DNA from: Candidatus Nanoarchaeia archaeon
GTDB taxonomy: Archaea > Nanobdellota > Nanobdellia > SCGC-AAA011-G17 > JAFCDX01
Assembly (NCBI GenBank): GCA_028716945.1
Contig: JAQUOT010000001.1
Span: 466,471-530,470 of the forward strand
Direction of reading: 5' to 3'
DNA: 64,000 nucleotides
How positions within the stretch are numbered: position 1 is the stretch's first letter; each line of letters starts with the position of its first letter. A model generated the notes under the pieces. It saw nothing but the letters and a program-made list of their open reading frames with translations, was not told where the DNA came from and made no database searches. A program made the translations under genes and the position numbers. This document shows, piece after piece, positions 50,223-59,435 of this stretch.

Positions 50223-50753
50223 ATGGATCTTGACAAAGCAATTCAGGGTAGAAGGTCTATACGAGAATATTCAGAAAGAAAGGTTTCTTTAGATAATATA
50301 GCAGAGGTTTTAGACGCAGCAAGATTTGCTCCTGCAGCAGGAAATATACAGAATTTTTACTTTGTTATAGTTGAAGACAAGAAAAAAAGAAAACAAATAG
50401 CAGAAGCTTGCAATCAAATATGGATGGAAAAAGCTCCTGTTCACATTGCTTTATGTAATTCTCCTGGAAGACTGAAAGTTTTATATAAAAAATTTGGAGA
50501 TCATTATTCAGTACAAAATTGTGCAATTGCTTCACAAAATATTATGTTGAAAGCATTTTCTCTTAACTTAGGAACTTGTTTTGTTGGCTCTTTTAATAAA
50601 AATAAAATTGAAAGTTTGTTAAAAATACCTCCAAAAGTAAAAGTTGAGGGTATTATAACTCTTGGATTTGTTAAAAAACAGGAAGAAATTCCAAGAAAAC
50701 TAGAACTAAGAAGAATAACTTACTTTGAAGAATTTGGAAAAAATTTAAAATGA
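50223..50753 (+). CDS. Nitroreductase-family FMN protein
   Basis: 176 residues: DKAIQGRRSIREYSERKVSL, DAARFAPAAGNIQNFYFVIV, QNCAIASQNIMLKAFSLNLG, VEGIITLGFVKK. The RRSIREY and APAAGN motifs bind FMN phosphate. A single-domain flavoenzyme with unknown electron acceptor. It overlaps the small downstream gene by 4 nt. Confidence 0.92.
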   Translation: MDLDKAIQGRRSIREYSERKVSLDNIAEVLDAARFAPAAGNIQNFYFVIVEDKKKRKQIAEACNQIWMEKAPVHIALCNSPGRLKVLYKKFGDHYSVQNCAIASQNIMLKAFSLNLGTCFVGSFNKNKIESLLKIPPKVKVEGIITLGFVKKQEEIPRKLELRRITYFEEFGKNLK

Positions 50754-50977
50754 GTATAGATACACTAACAACACTTCATTATGGAGATATTATTAAATTT
50801 AATGCAGGGCTTACTCAAGTAGTTGGACATTTCATAAAAAAAGAGGGTAGTATGATATATGTTCAGGATGTAATACCTAATGATAGAGTATCTCACGAGC
50901 ATATTAGTATTCCTAATCCTAAAGGATATTTATATGCTAATTTAAAAATTAAAGTCTTAGAAAAATATAATAAATAA
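50750..50977 (+). CDS. Hypothetical protein, 75 aa
   Basis: MSIDTLTTLHYGDIIKFNAG, then VVGHFIKKEGSMIYVQDVIP and a basic end (KIKVLEKYNK). Beta-rich, small-barrel-like (SH3 or KOW type), no known motif. Coupled to the nitroreductase by an ATGA overlap; convergent to PAC2. Confidence 0.65.
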   Translation: MSIDTLTTLHYGDIIKFNAGLTQVVGHFIKKEGSMIYVQDVIPNDRVSHEHISIPNPKGYLYANLKIKVLEKYNK

Positions 50978-51706
50978 TTAACCCATGTAATCTAATTCTT
51001 TTTGTTTTTCGTCAGTTAATGCTCTAGCTTGTTTTCCTTTTTGCACAATACCTTGTAATTTTTGTTGTAATTCTTTTGATTTTCTTATTAATTCCTTGAA
51101 ATCAACTTTTAATCCAAGATATTTGTCAATAACTTCAATTGCTTTTGCTGCTGCTAAGTTATCTGGTAAGTCAGAATGTGTTTCAGTAAATATACAAGAA
51201 ACATCTGTATCTTTTGCTTTTGCTAAAACAGAAGCAGTTACTCCTAAAATAACTCCCTCATCTAGTTTTTTAATACCGCAAGCTTTCATAGAATCCATTT
51301 TTTTAGTAGTATAAAGATAAGCTCCTGGCTCTTCTTGAGTTAAATCAGGACTTGCTACACCTTCTATAACAATAATTTCTTTTGCACTAAGTTCTTTAGC
51401 CATTTTAAGAATAACTTCGGATAATTCCCATTCTTTTCCAGCTACGTTCATTAAAGCATTTAAGATTAATATGTTATTTTTCTTATCGTAATATAATTCT
51501 AAAGGCCTTATAATCTGAGAATTATGAACTGCTAGCATTGGAGGTATATCTTTAGAAACAATCTCTCCTATTGGCTCTGCATTTAGATGATCAATCAAGA
51601 ATCCTGTTGCAATTGTCCCTACTAGACCAAAACTTGGAAAACCTTGTATAATTATTGGGTTTTTTATCTTTTTTGTAAGAATATATTCCATTTCATCACC
51701 AATCAT
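50978..51706 (-). CDS. PAC2-family protein (second copy)
   Basis: 242 residues with the PAC2 pattern: PIIIQGFPSFGLVGTIATGF, LEGV-type segment EIIVIEGVASPDL, GVILGVTASVL and a helical C-terminus (ELQQKLQGIVQKGKQ). The alternative ATG at 51691 (MEYILTKK) is also plausible. More divergent than the copy at 385-1176; the two may form a pair of proteasome assembly chaperones. Confidence 0.88.
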   Translation of the reverse strand: MIGDEMEYILTKKIKNPIIIQGFPSFGLVGTIATGFLIDHLNAEPIGEIVSKDIPPMLAVHNSQIIRPLELYYDKKNNILILNALMNVAGKEWELSEVILKMAKELSAKEIIVIEGVASPDLTQEEPGAYLYTTKKMDSMKACGIKKLDEGVILGVTASVLAKAKDTDVSCIFTETHSDLPDNLAAAKAIEVIDKYLGLKVDFKELIRKSKELQQKLQGIVQKGKQARALTDEKQKELDYMG

Positions 51707-51747
51707 TAAAGATTTAAATGCGTTTATATGCTTTTCTATGGTATAAT

Positions 51748-52593
51748 ATGGAAATGAGAAAGCAAGATTGGATTAAGTTCATTAAAGACATTAAAAAAGA
51801 AATATATCTAATTACAGATAAAGATCTTGCTAAAACTTTGTTAGCAGAATCTTTGATTAATTCTATAAAAATAAGAGTTCCTAAAGGAAAATTTGGAATT
51901 TTATTTTCCGGCGGTGTAGACTCTAGTACAATAGCTTTAATTGCTAAGAAATTCAATAAAAATTTTATTTGTTATTGTGTAGGTCTGGAAGATTCAGAAG
52001 ATATAAAATATGCAAAACAAGTTGCTAAATTTTTAAAAGTTAAATTAAATATAAAAATATTAACTCTTGATGAAATCGAAAAGAAATTAAAAGAATTATC
52101 TAAACTGTATAAATTGGATGCTGTTAAAGCAGGAGTTGGTTTAGTAACTTTAATTGCAATGGAGCAAGCTAAAAAAGACAAAATAAAAATTGTTTTTACA
52201 GGACTTGGATCTGAAGAAATATTTGCAGGATATCAAAGACACAAAGAATCCAAAGATATTAATCAAGAATGCTGGAATGGTTTGTTAAAAATGTATGATA
52301 GAGACTTACAAAGAGACTTGCCAATTGCTAAAAAATTAAAAATGAAAATAGAAACTCCTTTTTTGGATAAAGATTTAATTAAAACGGCAATGGGTTTACT
52401 TTCAGAATTTAAAATAACTTCTGAAAATAATAAAATGATATTGAGAGAAGTTTCTTTTGAATTGGGTCTTGGAAAATTTGCTTTTAGAAAGAAAAGAGCA
52501 GCACAATATGGAAGTAAATTTGACAAAGCTCTTGAAAGACTTGCAAAGAAAAACGGTTTTAAGTTTAAAAGAGATTATTTGAATTCTATTTAG
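51748..52593 (+). CDS. Asparagine-synthase-like PP-loop ATP pyrophosphatase
   Basis: Start at MEMRKQDWIKFIK, 20-odd nt after the TATA-like GTTTATATGC at 51722-51732. PP-loop GILFSGGVDSSTIALIAKKF, then KIVFTGLGSEEIFAGYQRH (the AsnB Glu) and ETPFLDKDLIKTAMGL, the C-terminal synthetase domain of AsnB. The N-terminal glutaminase domain is absent, so ammonia must come from elsewhere, or the acceptor is not aspartate. Length of 281 aa fits short archaeal forms. Confidence 0.85.
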   Translation: MEMRKQDWIKFIKDIKKEIYLITDKDLAKTLLAESLINSIKIRVPKGKFGILFSGGVDSSTIALIAKKFNKNFICYCVGLEDSEDIKYAKQVAKFLKVKLNIKILTLDEIEKKLKELSKLYKLDAVKAGVGLVTLIAMEQAKKDKIKIVFTGLGSEEIFAGYQRHKESKDINQECWNGLLKMYDRDLQRDLPIAKKLKMKIETPFLDKDLIKTAMGLLSEFKITSENNKMILREVSFELGLGKFAFRKKRAAQYGSKFDKALERLAKKNGFKFKRDYLNSI

Positions 52594-52791
52594 AAACAGT
52601 TTTTCTAAACTTTTTTTGGGTACCCACTCACCATTTTCAGCTTGTACGCATTCTAATATTTCTAAGCTTTTTAGAGGAACAAAAGATGCATATTTTGCTC
52701 TTTTCTCTTCTTCTGCTCTATCAATAACAGCATGACCACAAAGATATCTTTCAAATTCTTCTATTTGTTCTGAAAAATTAGTATTATACAT
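52402..52791 (-). CDS. Small hypothetical protein, probably frameshifted at its end
   Basis: The first 60 residues look real (FSEQIEEFERYLCGHAVIDR, KYASFVPLKSLEILECVQAE, NGEWVPKK) and sit in otherwise empty DNA. The frame then runs antisense into the AsnB-like gene for another 190 nt with shadow-like composition. A run of seven A at the KK codons (complement of 52611-52617) is followed, one base out of frame, by GTT TAG, so loss of one A would end the protein at WVPKKV. The true end is therefore probably near 52605. Confidence 0.4.
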   Translation of the reverse strand: MYNTNFSEQIEEFERYLCGHAVIDRAEEEKRAKYASFVPLKSLEILECVQAENGEWVPKKSLEKLFLNRIQIISFKLKTVFLCKSFKSFVKFTSILCCSFLSKSKFSKTQFKRNFSQYHFIIFRSYFKF

Positions 52792-52860
52792 AAAAAGGAT
52801 AAGTTGTGTAAGTATATATGTTTTTCTAAGAATTAGTTTTATAATAAAAAAAGAAATAGA

Positions 52861-52940
52861 AGCTAATGCTTCAAGGCATTAGCTCTTTTTTCTAAACCAC
52901 AAAAAGGCAATAAAGGGGGGTTAGTCTTTTTTTGCCTTTT
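52861..52940. terminator. Two hairpins between the small ORF and ftsZ
   Basis: AGCTAATGC-N6-GCATTAGCT (52861-52884), followed on the plus strand by TCTTTTTT, and AAAAGGCAA with TTGCCTTTT (52902-52910, 52932-52940) flanked by T-runs. For the minus-strand ftsZ transcript both lie just past the stop; each resembles an intrinsic terminator and may work in both directions. Confidence 0.5.
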
Positions 52941-52965
52941 GAGTGTAAATTGGAGGTTACCTTAT

Positions 52966-54045
52966 TTATCTCATTACCTCAATTCCAAGCTCGTCGCTCA
53001 TTCTTTTAGCTTCTTTAGCTGGATTACGGTTCGAGTTTTTTCCTAAGATGTATGGTGATTTAACTCCAGTTATGATAGTCATAACTCTTAGTTTTCCATC
53101 CATACTGTCTTCAATTCTTGATCCCCAGATAACGTTTGCATCTAGGTCTAGTGATGCAGTTACTACATCACCAATTTTAGTGACTTCTTCAAGAGTTAAG
53201 TCGTTTCCACCTGTAACGTGGATTAAAGCTCCAGTTGCACCTTGATAGTCAACATCAAGTAATGGATTTGTCAAAGCTCTTCTTGTAGCTTCATTAACTC
53301 TGTCTTCTGATGCAGATTCTCCTACACCAATAACAGAAACATCTCCATTAGCCATGATTGCTCTTACATCAGCATAATCAAGGTTAACCAATGATGGTAA
53401 TGCAATTGTTTCTACTATACCTTTAATCATTGTACTAATTAATTCGTTTGCAACTGCAAATGCTTGTTGAATTGGTAAGTTACCTGCAATTTGAACTAAT
53501 CTGTTGTTATCTATTACAATAACAGTATCAGATTCTTGTCTTAATTGCTGTAAACCAAATTCAGCTTTATCAATTCTTGCTCTTTCAATTTCGAAAGGCA
53601 TTGTTACAGTTCCAATAACTATAGCACCAGCTTCTTTAGCTAGTCTTGCAACTACAGGCGCAGCACCAGTTCCGGTACCTCCACCCATACCTGCACATAT
53701 GAATACCATATCAGCATCTTCTAGATACTTTTTAAGATCTCCAAGACTTTCGCGTGCAGCTTCTCTTCCTTTTTCAATAAATCCACCGCATCCAAGTCCT
53801 CTTGTTATATCTTTTCCAATTAATGATTTTTTATCAGATGATATAACTTGTAAGTGTTGTGCATCTGTATTAACAGCGATAACTTCAGCACCTTTAATTC
53901 CTTTTCTGTGTAGCCAATTAACAACGTTTGAACCAGCTCCACCAACACCAATAACTTTGATGTTTGCTGTTCCTAATTTTATTCCGCTTGTGTCTATTTT
54001 GTTTTCTTCAGCTTTTTGTAAAGCAGTTTGCATAATAAATTCCAT
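52966..54045 (-). CDS. ftsZ: Cell division protein FtsZ
   Basis: 359 residues: IKVIGVGGAGSNVVNWL, AVNTDAQHL, the tubulin signature GMGGGTGTGAAPVVA, LVQIAGNLPIQQAFAVANEL and GASE-type end NVIWGSRIEDSMDGKLR. A GTPase that forms the division ring. ATG at 54045 or 54033 (MQTALQKAEE) are both possible. C-terminus ends SDELGIEVMR, close to archaeal FtsZ1. The upstream spacer is long. Confidence 0.96.
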   Translation of the reverse strand: MEFIMQTALQKAEENKIDTSGIKLGTANIKVIGVGGAGSNVVNWLHRKGIKGAEVIAVNTDAQHLQVISSDKKSLIGKDITRGLGCGGFIEKGREAARESLGDLKKYLEDADMVFICAGMGGGTGTGAAPVVARLAKEAGAIVIGTVTMPFEIERARIDKAEFGLQQLRQESDTVIVIDNNRLVQIAGNLPIQQAFAVANELISTMIKGIVETIALPSLVNLDYADVRAIMANGDVSVIGVGESASEDRVNEATRRALTNPLLDVDYQGATGALIHVTGGNDLTLEEVTKIGDVVTASLDLDANVIWGSRIEDSMDGKLRVMTIITGVKSPYILGKNSNRNPAKEAKRMSDELGIEVMR

Positions 54046-54392
54046 TTTTTTGTGTCTCCCCCTTTTTTAAGGTATTTTCTTTTTTTCCTCCAATTTTTTT
54101 TAATTATATACTGTGAAGTATATTTTATAGTCCAACAAATTTTATATATTTGATTTGTTTACTACTTTTAGAATGAGTTTTTATTTGCTCAAATAGAAAT
54201 CATTCGATGAAGTTTCCACTACGGAAGCTCATACACACACTTTTTTTAAAATAATAATATTTATATACCTCAAATGGAATTTATAAAGATTATTCAACTC
54301 TAAAATATATTTTAAACTATATATTTAAGCTTTTATTCCTAAGTTCTCACAAAAGAGAAGGCTTATAAATAATTTTGACATTAAAAATTAAA
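54046..54392. other. Intergenic region between ftsZ and gatD
   Basis: 347 nt, very AT-rich with no credible ORF. It holds a minus-strand TATA-like stretch near 54141-54152 (toward ftsZ), an isolated 7-bp hairpin AGTTTCC-N5-GGAAGCT at 54211-54229 and the gatD box near 54363. The hairpin's role is unknown. Confidence 0.4.
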
Positions 54393-55679
54393 ATGAATGA
54401 AGGTGACCTGATTCAACTATTATACAATGACAAAATAGTAGAAGGTTTTGTTGTAAAAGATTCTAAAGATTCTCTTGTTTTGAAATTAAAAAATGGTTAT
54501 AATATTGGAATTGAAAAGAAAAATGCAAAAAATATTAAGATAATTTCTAAATCTACAAAATCAGAAAAACCAAAGTTCAAAGAGCAAAAACACAATAATA
54601 ATCTAAAAACTATTATGATCTTGCATTGCGGTGGAACAATTGCTTCTAAAGTTGATTATAGGACTGGTGGAGTAGTTTCTAGATTTAATCCAGAAGAAAT
54701 ACTAGATATGTTCCCAGAATTAAATAAAATAGCAAATATAGAATCTGAATTTATAGCAAATATGTGGTCTGATGACTTAAGATTTGAACATTTTTCTCTA
54801 ATAGCAAAGTCTGTTGAAAAACAGATAAAAAAAGGCGTTGATGGGATTATAATTGGTATGGGAACAGATAATCTTGCTGTTGCTTCAGCAGCTATGTCTT
54901 TTATCTTGGAAAAAATACCTATTCCAGTAATATTTGTAGGTGCTCAAAGATCTTCTGATAGAGGTTCAAGTGACGCAGGAATGAATTTGTTATGTGCAGC
55001 AGAATTTATTGCTAAAACCGATTTCGCTGGTGTTGCTTTATGTATGCATAGTTCTTCTTCAGATAATTCTTGTTTTATATTGCCTGCGTGTAAAACTGCT
55101 AAATTACATTCTTCAAGAAGAGATGCTTTTAAAGTTGTTAATGATACTGCTATAGCAAAAGTAAATTATAAATCCAATCAAATAGAATTCATTAAAAAAG
55201 ATTATACAAAAAGAAACAATGAAAAAGTTGTAATAAAACCTAAATTAGAAAATAAAATTGGATTATTAAAGATCCATATTAACATGTCACCTGAACAATT
55301 TAAATTTTTTAAAAATTATAAAGGATTAATTATTGAAGGAACTGGCCTTGGTCATACACCTGGACATGTTCCAAATCCCGAAGCAGCAATAAATAAAAAA
55401 ATATTTCCTGCTATAAAAGAAGTTATTGATTCTGGTTGTATTGTTGTTATGACAACTCAATGTCTTTTTGGAAGAGTTAATATGAATGTTTATGATAAAG
55501 GCAGAGATTTAATTAATTTAGGAGTAATACCTGGAGAAGATATGCTTGCAAACACCGCTTTTGTTAAATTAGCTTGGTTATTAGGAAATTACAAAAAAGA
55601 TGAAGTAAAATACATGCTCAACGATAATTTACGTGGAGAAATTTCTGAAAGAACAAAATACGAAGAAGAATTTATTTAA
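54393..55679 (+). CDS. gatD: Glutamyl-tRNA(Gln) amidotransferase subunit D
   Basis: Start at MNEGDLIQLLYNDKIVEGFV (54393), 27 nt after TTATAAAT (54363-54370); a TTG start at 54375 lies too close to the box. An N-terminal barrel (about 60 residues) precedes the type I asparaginase domain: MILHCGGTIASKVDYRTGGV, GMGTDNLAVASAAMSF, GAQRSSDRGSSDAGMNLLCA and GTGLGHTPG. It frees ammonia from an amide donor for GatE. Only GatDE-type archaea have it, so Gln-tRNA is made indirectly. Confidence 0.95.
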   Translation: MNEGDLIQLLYNDKIVEGFVVKDSKDSLVLKLKNGYNIGIEKKNAKNIKIISKSTKSEKPKFKEQKHNNNLKTIMILHCGGTIASKVDYRTGGVVSRFNPEEILDMFPELNKIANIESEFIANMWSDDLRFEHFSLIAKSVEKQIKKGVDGIIIGMGTDNLAVASAAMSFILEKIPIPVIFVGAQRSSDRGSSDAGMNLLCAAEFIAKTDFAGVALCMHSSSSDNSCFILPACKTAKLHSSRRDAFKVVNDTAIAKVNYKSNQIEFIKKDYTKRNNEKVVIKPKLENKIGLLKIHINMSPEQFKFFKNYKGLIIEGTGLGHTPGHVPNPEAAINKKIFPAIKEVIDSGCIVVMTTQCLFGRVNMNVYDKGRDLINLGVIPGEDMLANTAFVKLAWLLGNYKKDEVKYMLNDNLRGEISERTKYEEEFI

Positions 55680-56650
55680 AAAAATCTAATTATTAAAATA
55701 ACCAAAACTATTCCATTAATTAATTCAATCCAATTCTCCGATATAAATCTTTTATATTTATAATAATAAAATGCAATGACTGGACTTTGCATTAATAACA
55801 CTGCAAGCAATGCAATCCAGTAAACAAACATCATACTCAAGAAAAATACTAATATTCCTAAATTAAAAACATAAAATACATAATCATACAATTCTCTAAA
55901 TCTTTTCAAGAAGTTTAATATCAATAAAGCAATTCCATTATATACTAAAGTTATTAAAAACAAAGTAAAAATGCTTGAAGAATCAAAATAAATTAAAACA
56001 ATATCAATTCCAGTAATTGCCAATAAAACTCTTTTATCATATAAAAAAGTTCTTTCTAAATTATCTGATAAATTAATTATTGTATAAGAGATATTAGGGA
56101 AGAATTTAACTGCAATCATTAACAAATAAATAACTAACAAAAATAATAAATCATATTTTCCAGGGCTTGTAATAATAGTCATAATATCTATAAAAAATAT
56201 CATCCATAATCCTTTTTCAAGAATATTGGACTCTTCCCAAATAGATTTTGTTAGTTTACTTAATATTCCTTCTAATTTCCAAATACTTTTTCCATAACTA
56301 AAACTAACCTTATTATACAATAACCAAATATTTACAATTAATATGCAGGTAATTAAAGCAAGAAGATAATTTGCTTGTATTGTTTCAAAAAATCCTAAAG
56401 CAAATCCCTTTGCTATTAATAAGAATGTATAAATATAATGCCCGTAAATAAAAATAGGATTATAAGTATATCCAGTAATTTTTGCTATTTCTGAACTTAT
56501 AGATAAAGAAGGAAAATGCTTTGGATTTAAATTAAAATTTATAATATTTAATAGATTTAGAGTTCCAAGAACTAAGAATATATATTGCAAGTTCTTTGCT
56601 ATGGTTTTAAGCAAAAACCCTATTGTAAACCCTTCTGAATGCCTCATCAA
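55676..56650 (-). CDS. Multi-spanning membrane protein, 324 aa
   Basis: About seven to nine hydrophobic helices (YIFLVLGTLNLLNI, YIYTFLLIAKGFALGF, LLALITCILIVNIWLLY, LLFLLVIYLLMIAVKFF, VLLAITGIDIVLIYF, FTLFLITLVYNGIALLIL and so on). The middle loop is basic with KSIWKLEGILSKLTKSIW. No transporter or enzyme motif seen. Convergent with gatD (4-nt overlap) and divergent from gatE. Confidence 0.7.
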   Translation of the reverse strand: MMRHSEGFTIGFLLKTIAKNLQYIFLVLGTLNLLNIINFNLNPKHFPSLSISSEIAKITGYTYNPIFIYGHYIYTFLLIAKGFALGFFETIQANYLLALITCILIVNIWLLYNKVSFSYGKSIWKLEGILSKLTKSIWEESNILEKGLWMIFFIDIMTIITSPGKYDLLFLLVIYLLMIAVKFFPNISYTIINLSDNLERTFLYDKRVLLAITGIDIVLIYFDSSSIFTLFLITLVYNGIALLILNFLKRFRELYDYVFYVFNLGILVFFLSMMFVYWIALLAVLLMQSPVIAFYYYKYKRFISENWIELINGIVLVILIIRFF

Positions 56651-56700
56651 TTAATACGTGAATAAGAAATATTTAAATATTTAGTATTTAGAATTAATAT

Positions 56701-58146
56701 ATGGATTATAAAGCTTTAGGCTTAAAAGTGGGATTAGAAATACATTGTCAGCTAGAAACACATAAATTGTTCTGTAAATGTCCTTCTATATTAAAAGAAG
56801 AAAAGCCAGATTTTACTATTAAAAGGTTCTTGAGAGCTTCTTTATCAGAACTAGGAGAAAAGGATGTTGTAGCTGAATTTGAGCAAGAAAAAAACAAATA
56901 TGCTATTTATGAAGGGTTTAAAGAAAATACTTGCTTGGTTGAGCTAGACGAAGCACCTCCTGGGAAAATAAATCATCATGCATTAAACACTGCTTTACAA
57001 ATTGCTTTACTATTAAAAATGGACGTTATTCCAGAAATACAATTCATGAGGAAACAAGTTTTAGATTATAGTAATACTTCTAGTTTCCAGAGAACTGCTT
57101 TAGTTGCAATGAACGGTTTATTAAATTTTAATAATAAAAAAATATCAATACAATCTTTATGTCTAGAAGAAGATGCAGCAAGAAAAACTTTAGAAGATTC
57201 TGAAAAAATTGTTTATAGATTGGACAGATTAGGAATTCCATTATTGGAGATTGCAACAGGTCCGGATATAAATGATCCTGAAGAAGCTAAAAAAATAGCA
57301 GAATATTTAGGAATGATGTTAAAATCTACTGAAAAAGTTAAAAGAGGAATTGGAACAATAAGACAAGATTTGAATGTTTCTATTAACAAAGGAGCAAGAG
57401 TTGAAATAAAAGGTGTTCAAGATTTAAGATCTATTCCAAAAGTAATTGAAAACGAAGTAAAAAGACAGTTAGAATTAATAAATAATGGAAAAAAAGTTCA
57501 ATCAGAAGTAAGAAAAGCAAATCAAGATAATACAACCAATTTTATGAGACCAATGCCAAGTTCTTCAAGAATGTATCCTGAAACAGATGTTTCTTTAATT
57601 AACATAAATAAAAAAGATTTGTTACTAATTAAACTACCTGAATTATTTACAGAAAAATCTTTAGCTTTAGAAAAAAAATACAATTTAAGTCCTGAATTGG
57701 CTTATGAATTAGTAAGACAAAAGATTGATTTAGGAAAATATATTAAATTTAAATTAGAACCAGAATTAATTACAAAAATATTAATTGAATATCCAAAAGA
57801 TGTTAGAGCAAGAAATAATTTAGATATTTCTAAGTTAAAAGAGAACGATTTCATAGAAATATTAAAATTAGTTGAAAAAGGTATTCCTAAAGAAGCAATT
57901 CCAGAAATGTTTACAGATATTTTAACAAAAGGAAAACTAAACGAATCAAAATATGAAGTTGTTTCTGCTTCCGATATAGAAAGTGAAATTAAAAAATTAG
58001 TTGAGAAAAACAAAGCTTTAATAAAAGAAAAAGGAGAATATAGCATTGGTCCATTGATGGGAGATGTTATGAAAAAATATCGTGGTAAAGTTGATGCTAA
58101 GAAAATTTCAGATTTGATAAGAAAAGAAATTGCTAAATTATCTTAA
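56701..58146 (+). CDS. gatE: Glutamyl-tRNA(Gln) amidotransferase subunit E, without GAD insert
   Basis: 481 residues: GLKVGLEIHCQLETHKLFCK, FMRKQVLDYSNTSSFQRTAL, CLEEDAARKTLED, RLGIPLLEIATGPDI, TIRQDLNVSINKGARVEIKG and the phrase PMPSSSRMYPETDV. It shows the amidotransferase (GatB/E) cradle and a C-terminal YqeY-like tail. The AspRS-like GAD insertion usual in GatE, about 130 residues between the KGVQDLR region and the RMYPETDV segment, is missing. GatD is encoded 1 kb upstream in the same direction. Confidence 0.92.
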   Translation: MDYKALGLKVGLEIHCQLETHKLFCKCPSILKEEKPDFTIKRFLRASLSELGEKDVVAEFEQEKNKYAIYEGFKENTCLVELDEAPPGKINHHALNTALQIALLLKMDVIPEIQFMRKQVLDYSNTSSFQRTALVAMNGLLNFNNKKISIQSLCLEEDAARKTLEDSEKIVYRLDRLGIPLLEIATGPDINDPEEAKKIAEYLGMMLKSTEKVKRGIGTIRQDLNVSINKGARVEIKGVQDLRSIPKVIENEVKRQLELINNGKKVQSEVRKANQDNTTNFMRPMPSSSRMYPETDVSLININKKDLLLIKLPELFTEKSLALEKKYNLSPELAYELVRQKIDLGKYIKFKLEPELITKILIEYPKDVRARNNLDISKLKENDFIEILKLVEKGIPKEAIPEMFTDILTKGKLNESKYEVVSASDIESEIKKLVEKNKALIKEKGEYSIGPLMGDVMKKYRGKVDAKKISDLIRKEIAKLS

Positions 58147-59435
58147 TTTGTTGGTTTTGTGATATTAACACTTTTTACTAAGAAGGAAGGTGTGGTTACA
58201 GGAGATCCTACTTCCCAACTTAAAATCTGTTGAGAGTCATTTGCTATTTGAGACATATTTTTCATAATATTTAGCATATTATCAGAAACTCTTATATTTT
58301 TTATAGGTTGAGAAATCTCTCCGTTTTTAATTAAGAATATTCCATCTCTTGGTATTGTTGAAAAATCTCCTGTGCTGTAATTGTTAAATCTTGTATACCA
58401 AACATTTGTAATGTAAATTCCTTTATCAGGTAAAATCTTTTTAAATGAATTTTTTCCAGGTTCAAGAACTAAATTAAAAAATTCAGGTGTAATTAATCCT
58501 GCATTTGCTGTTGTTTTTGTTTTAAATTTCTTTGCTGTTGAAGTATTGTGTAAATAAGTTTTTAATGTTCCTTTATCTATTATTGTTGTTTTGTTTGTAG
58601 GAACTCCTTCTGAGTCCTGTTTCATAGATCCTATTCCACCAGGAATTGTTGGATTATCAACTAAAGTAAAATTACCTAATTTTTTTCCAATTTTATTTTC
58701 TAAGAAGCTCATTTTAGAACTAACATTGAATGCAGAAGCCGAACTTCCAATAGTTTCTAATAATGCTGCTCCTGCCATTGGATGGAAAACAACATCATAT
58801 TTTCCAGAAACAGTTTCTATAGGATTTCTAGCCATTTTAGCTATTTCTCCTGCTATTCTTGCAGTTTTTTCTACATCAAAATTTTTTAGTGTAGGAGAAC
58901 TAATCACTTGATGGCCAGTTGCTTCTTTATCCATGAAACATCTTATTGAAAAATGAGCATTTGTCTCTTTTGTAGAAGTATCTACATTGTTTGATCCAAT
59001 CAATCTAGAATTTGATTCGCTTAATATTAAATCTCCAGAACATCTTTTTACATCAGCAGCATTTATTGCCTTTTCTACTAAATCTATTTGATTAACATGA
59101 ATTAAAGATTTATCATATAACCCCGGAATATCTTTGTATTTGAAAGGTCCTTTTGCTATTCCATAATAATCTTCTTTTGGTTGTAAACTTTTTATGAATT
59201 TTAAAAGATTATTAATGGTTTTATCAATGGTATTTTGATCAAAATCTTTCAAGCTTGTAAACATTACTCTTTTTTTCCAAACAGCAAAAATACTTATGTT
59301 TTTTAATATCTCGGTTCCAGTTTTAGCAATTTTATTATTTACAAATTTTATATGAGATGAATTACTCTCTCCACTCATTACAATTACATCATCTACTTCA
59401 TTTTTTAATTTTTTAAGTATGTCCTCTTCTATCAT
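58143..59435 (-). CDS. TldE/PmbA-type protein
   Basis: Start at MIEEDILKKLKNEVDDVIVM (59435), where it overlaps the TldD stop by 4 nt. 430 residues in the TldE pattern: GKYDVVFHPMAGAALLETIG, VDNPTIPGGIGSMKQDSEGV, TYLHNTSTAKKFKTKTTAN and FSTIPRDGIFLIKNGE. It lacks the HExxxH zinc motif, as TldE does, and forms the non-catalytic partner of TldD. TldD/E trims unfolded peptides and finishes microcin-like RiPPs in bacteria. Confidence 0.93.
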   Translation of the reverse strand: MIEEDILKKLKNEVDDVIVMSGESNSSHIKFVNNKIAKTGTEILKNISIFAVWKKRVMFTSLKDFDQNTIDKTINNLLKFIKSLQPKEDYYGIAKGPFKYKDIPGLYDKSLIHVNQIDLVEKAINAADVKRCSGDLILSESNSRLIGSNNVDTSTKETNAHFSIRCFMDKEATGHQVISSPTLKNFDVEKTARIAGEIAKMARNPIETVSGKYDVVFHPMAGAALLETIGSSASAFNVSSKMSFLENKIGKKLGNFTLVDNPTIPGGIGSMKQDSEGVPTNKTTIIDKGTLKTYLHNTSTAKKFKTKTTANAGLITPEFFNLVLEPGKNSFKKILPDKGIYITNVWYTRFNNYSTGDFSTIPRDGIFLIKNGEISQPIKNIRVSDNMLNIMKNMSQIANDSQQILSWEVGSPVTTPSFLVKSVNITKPTN

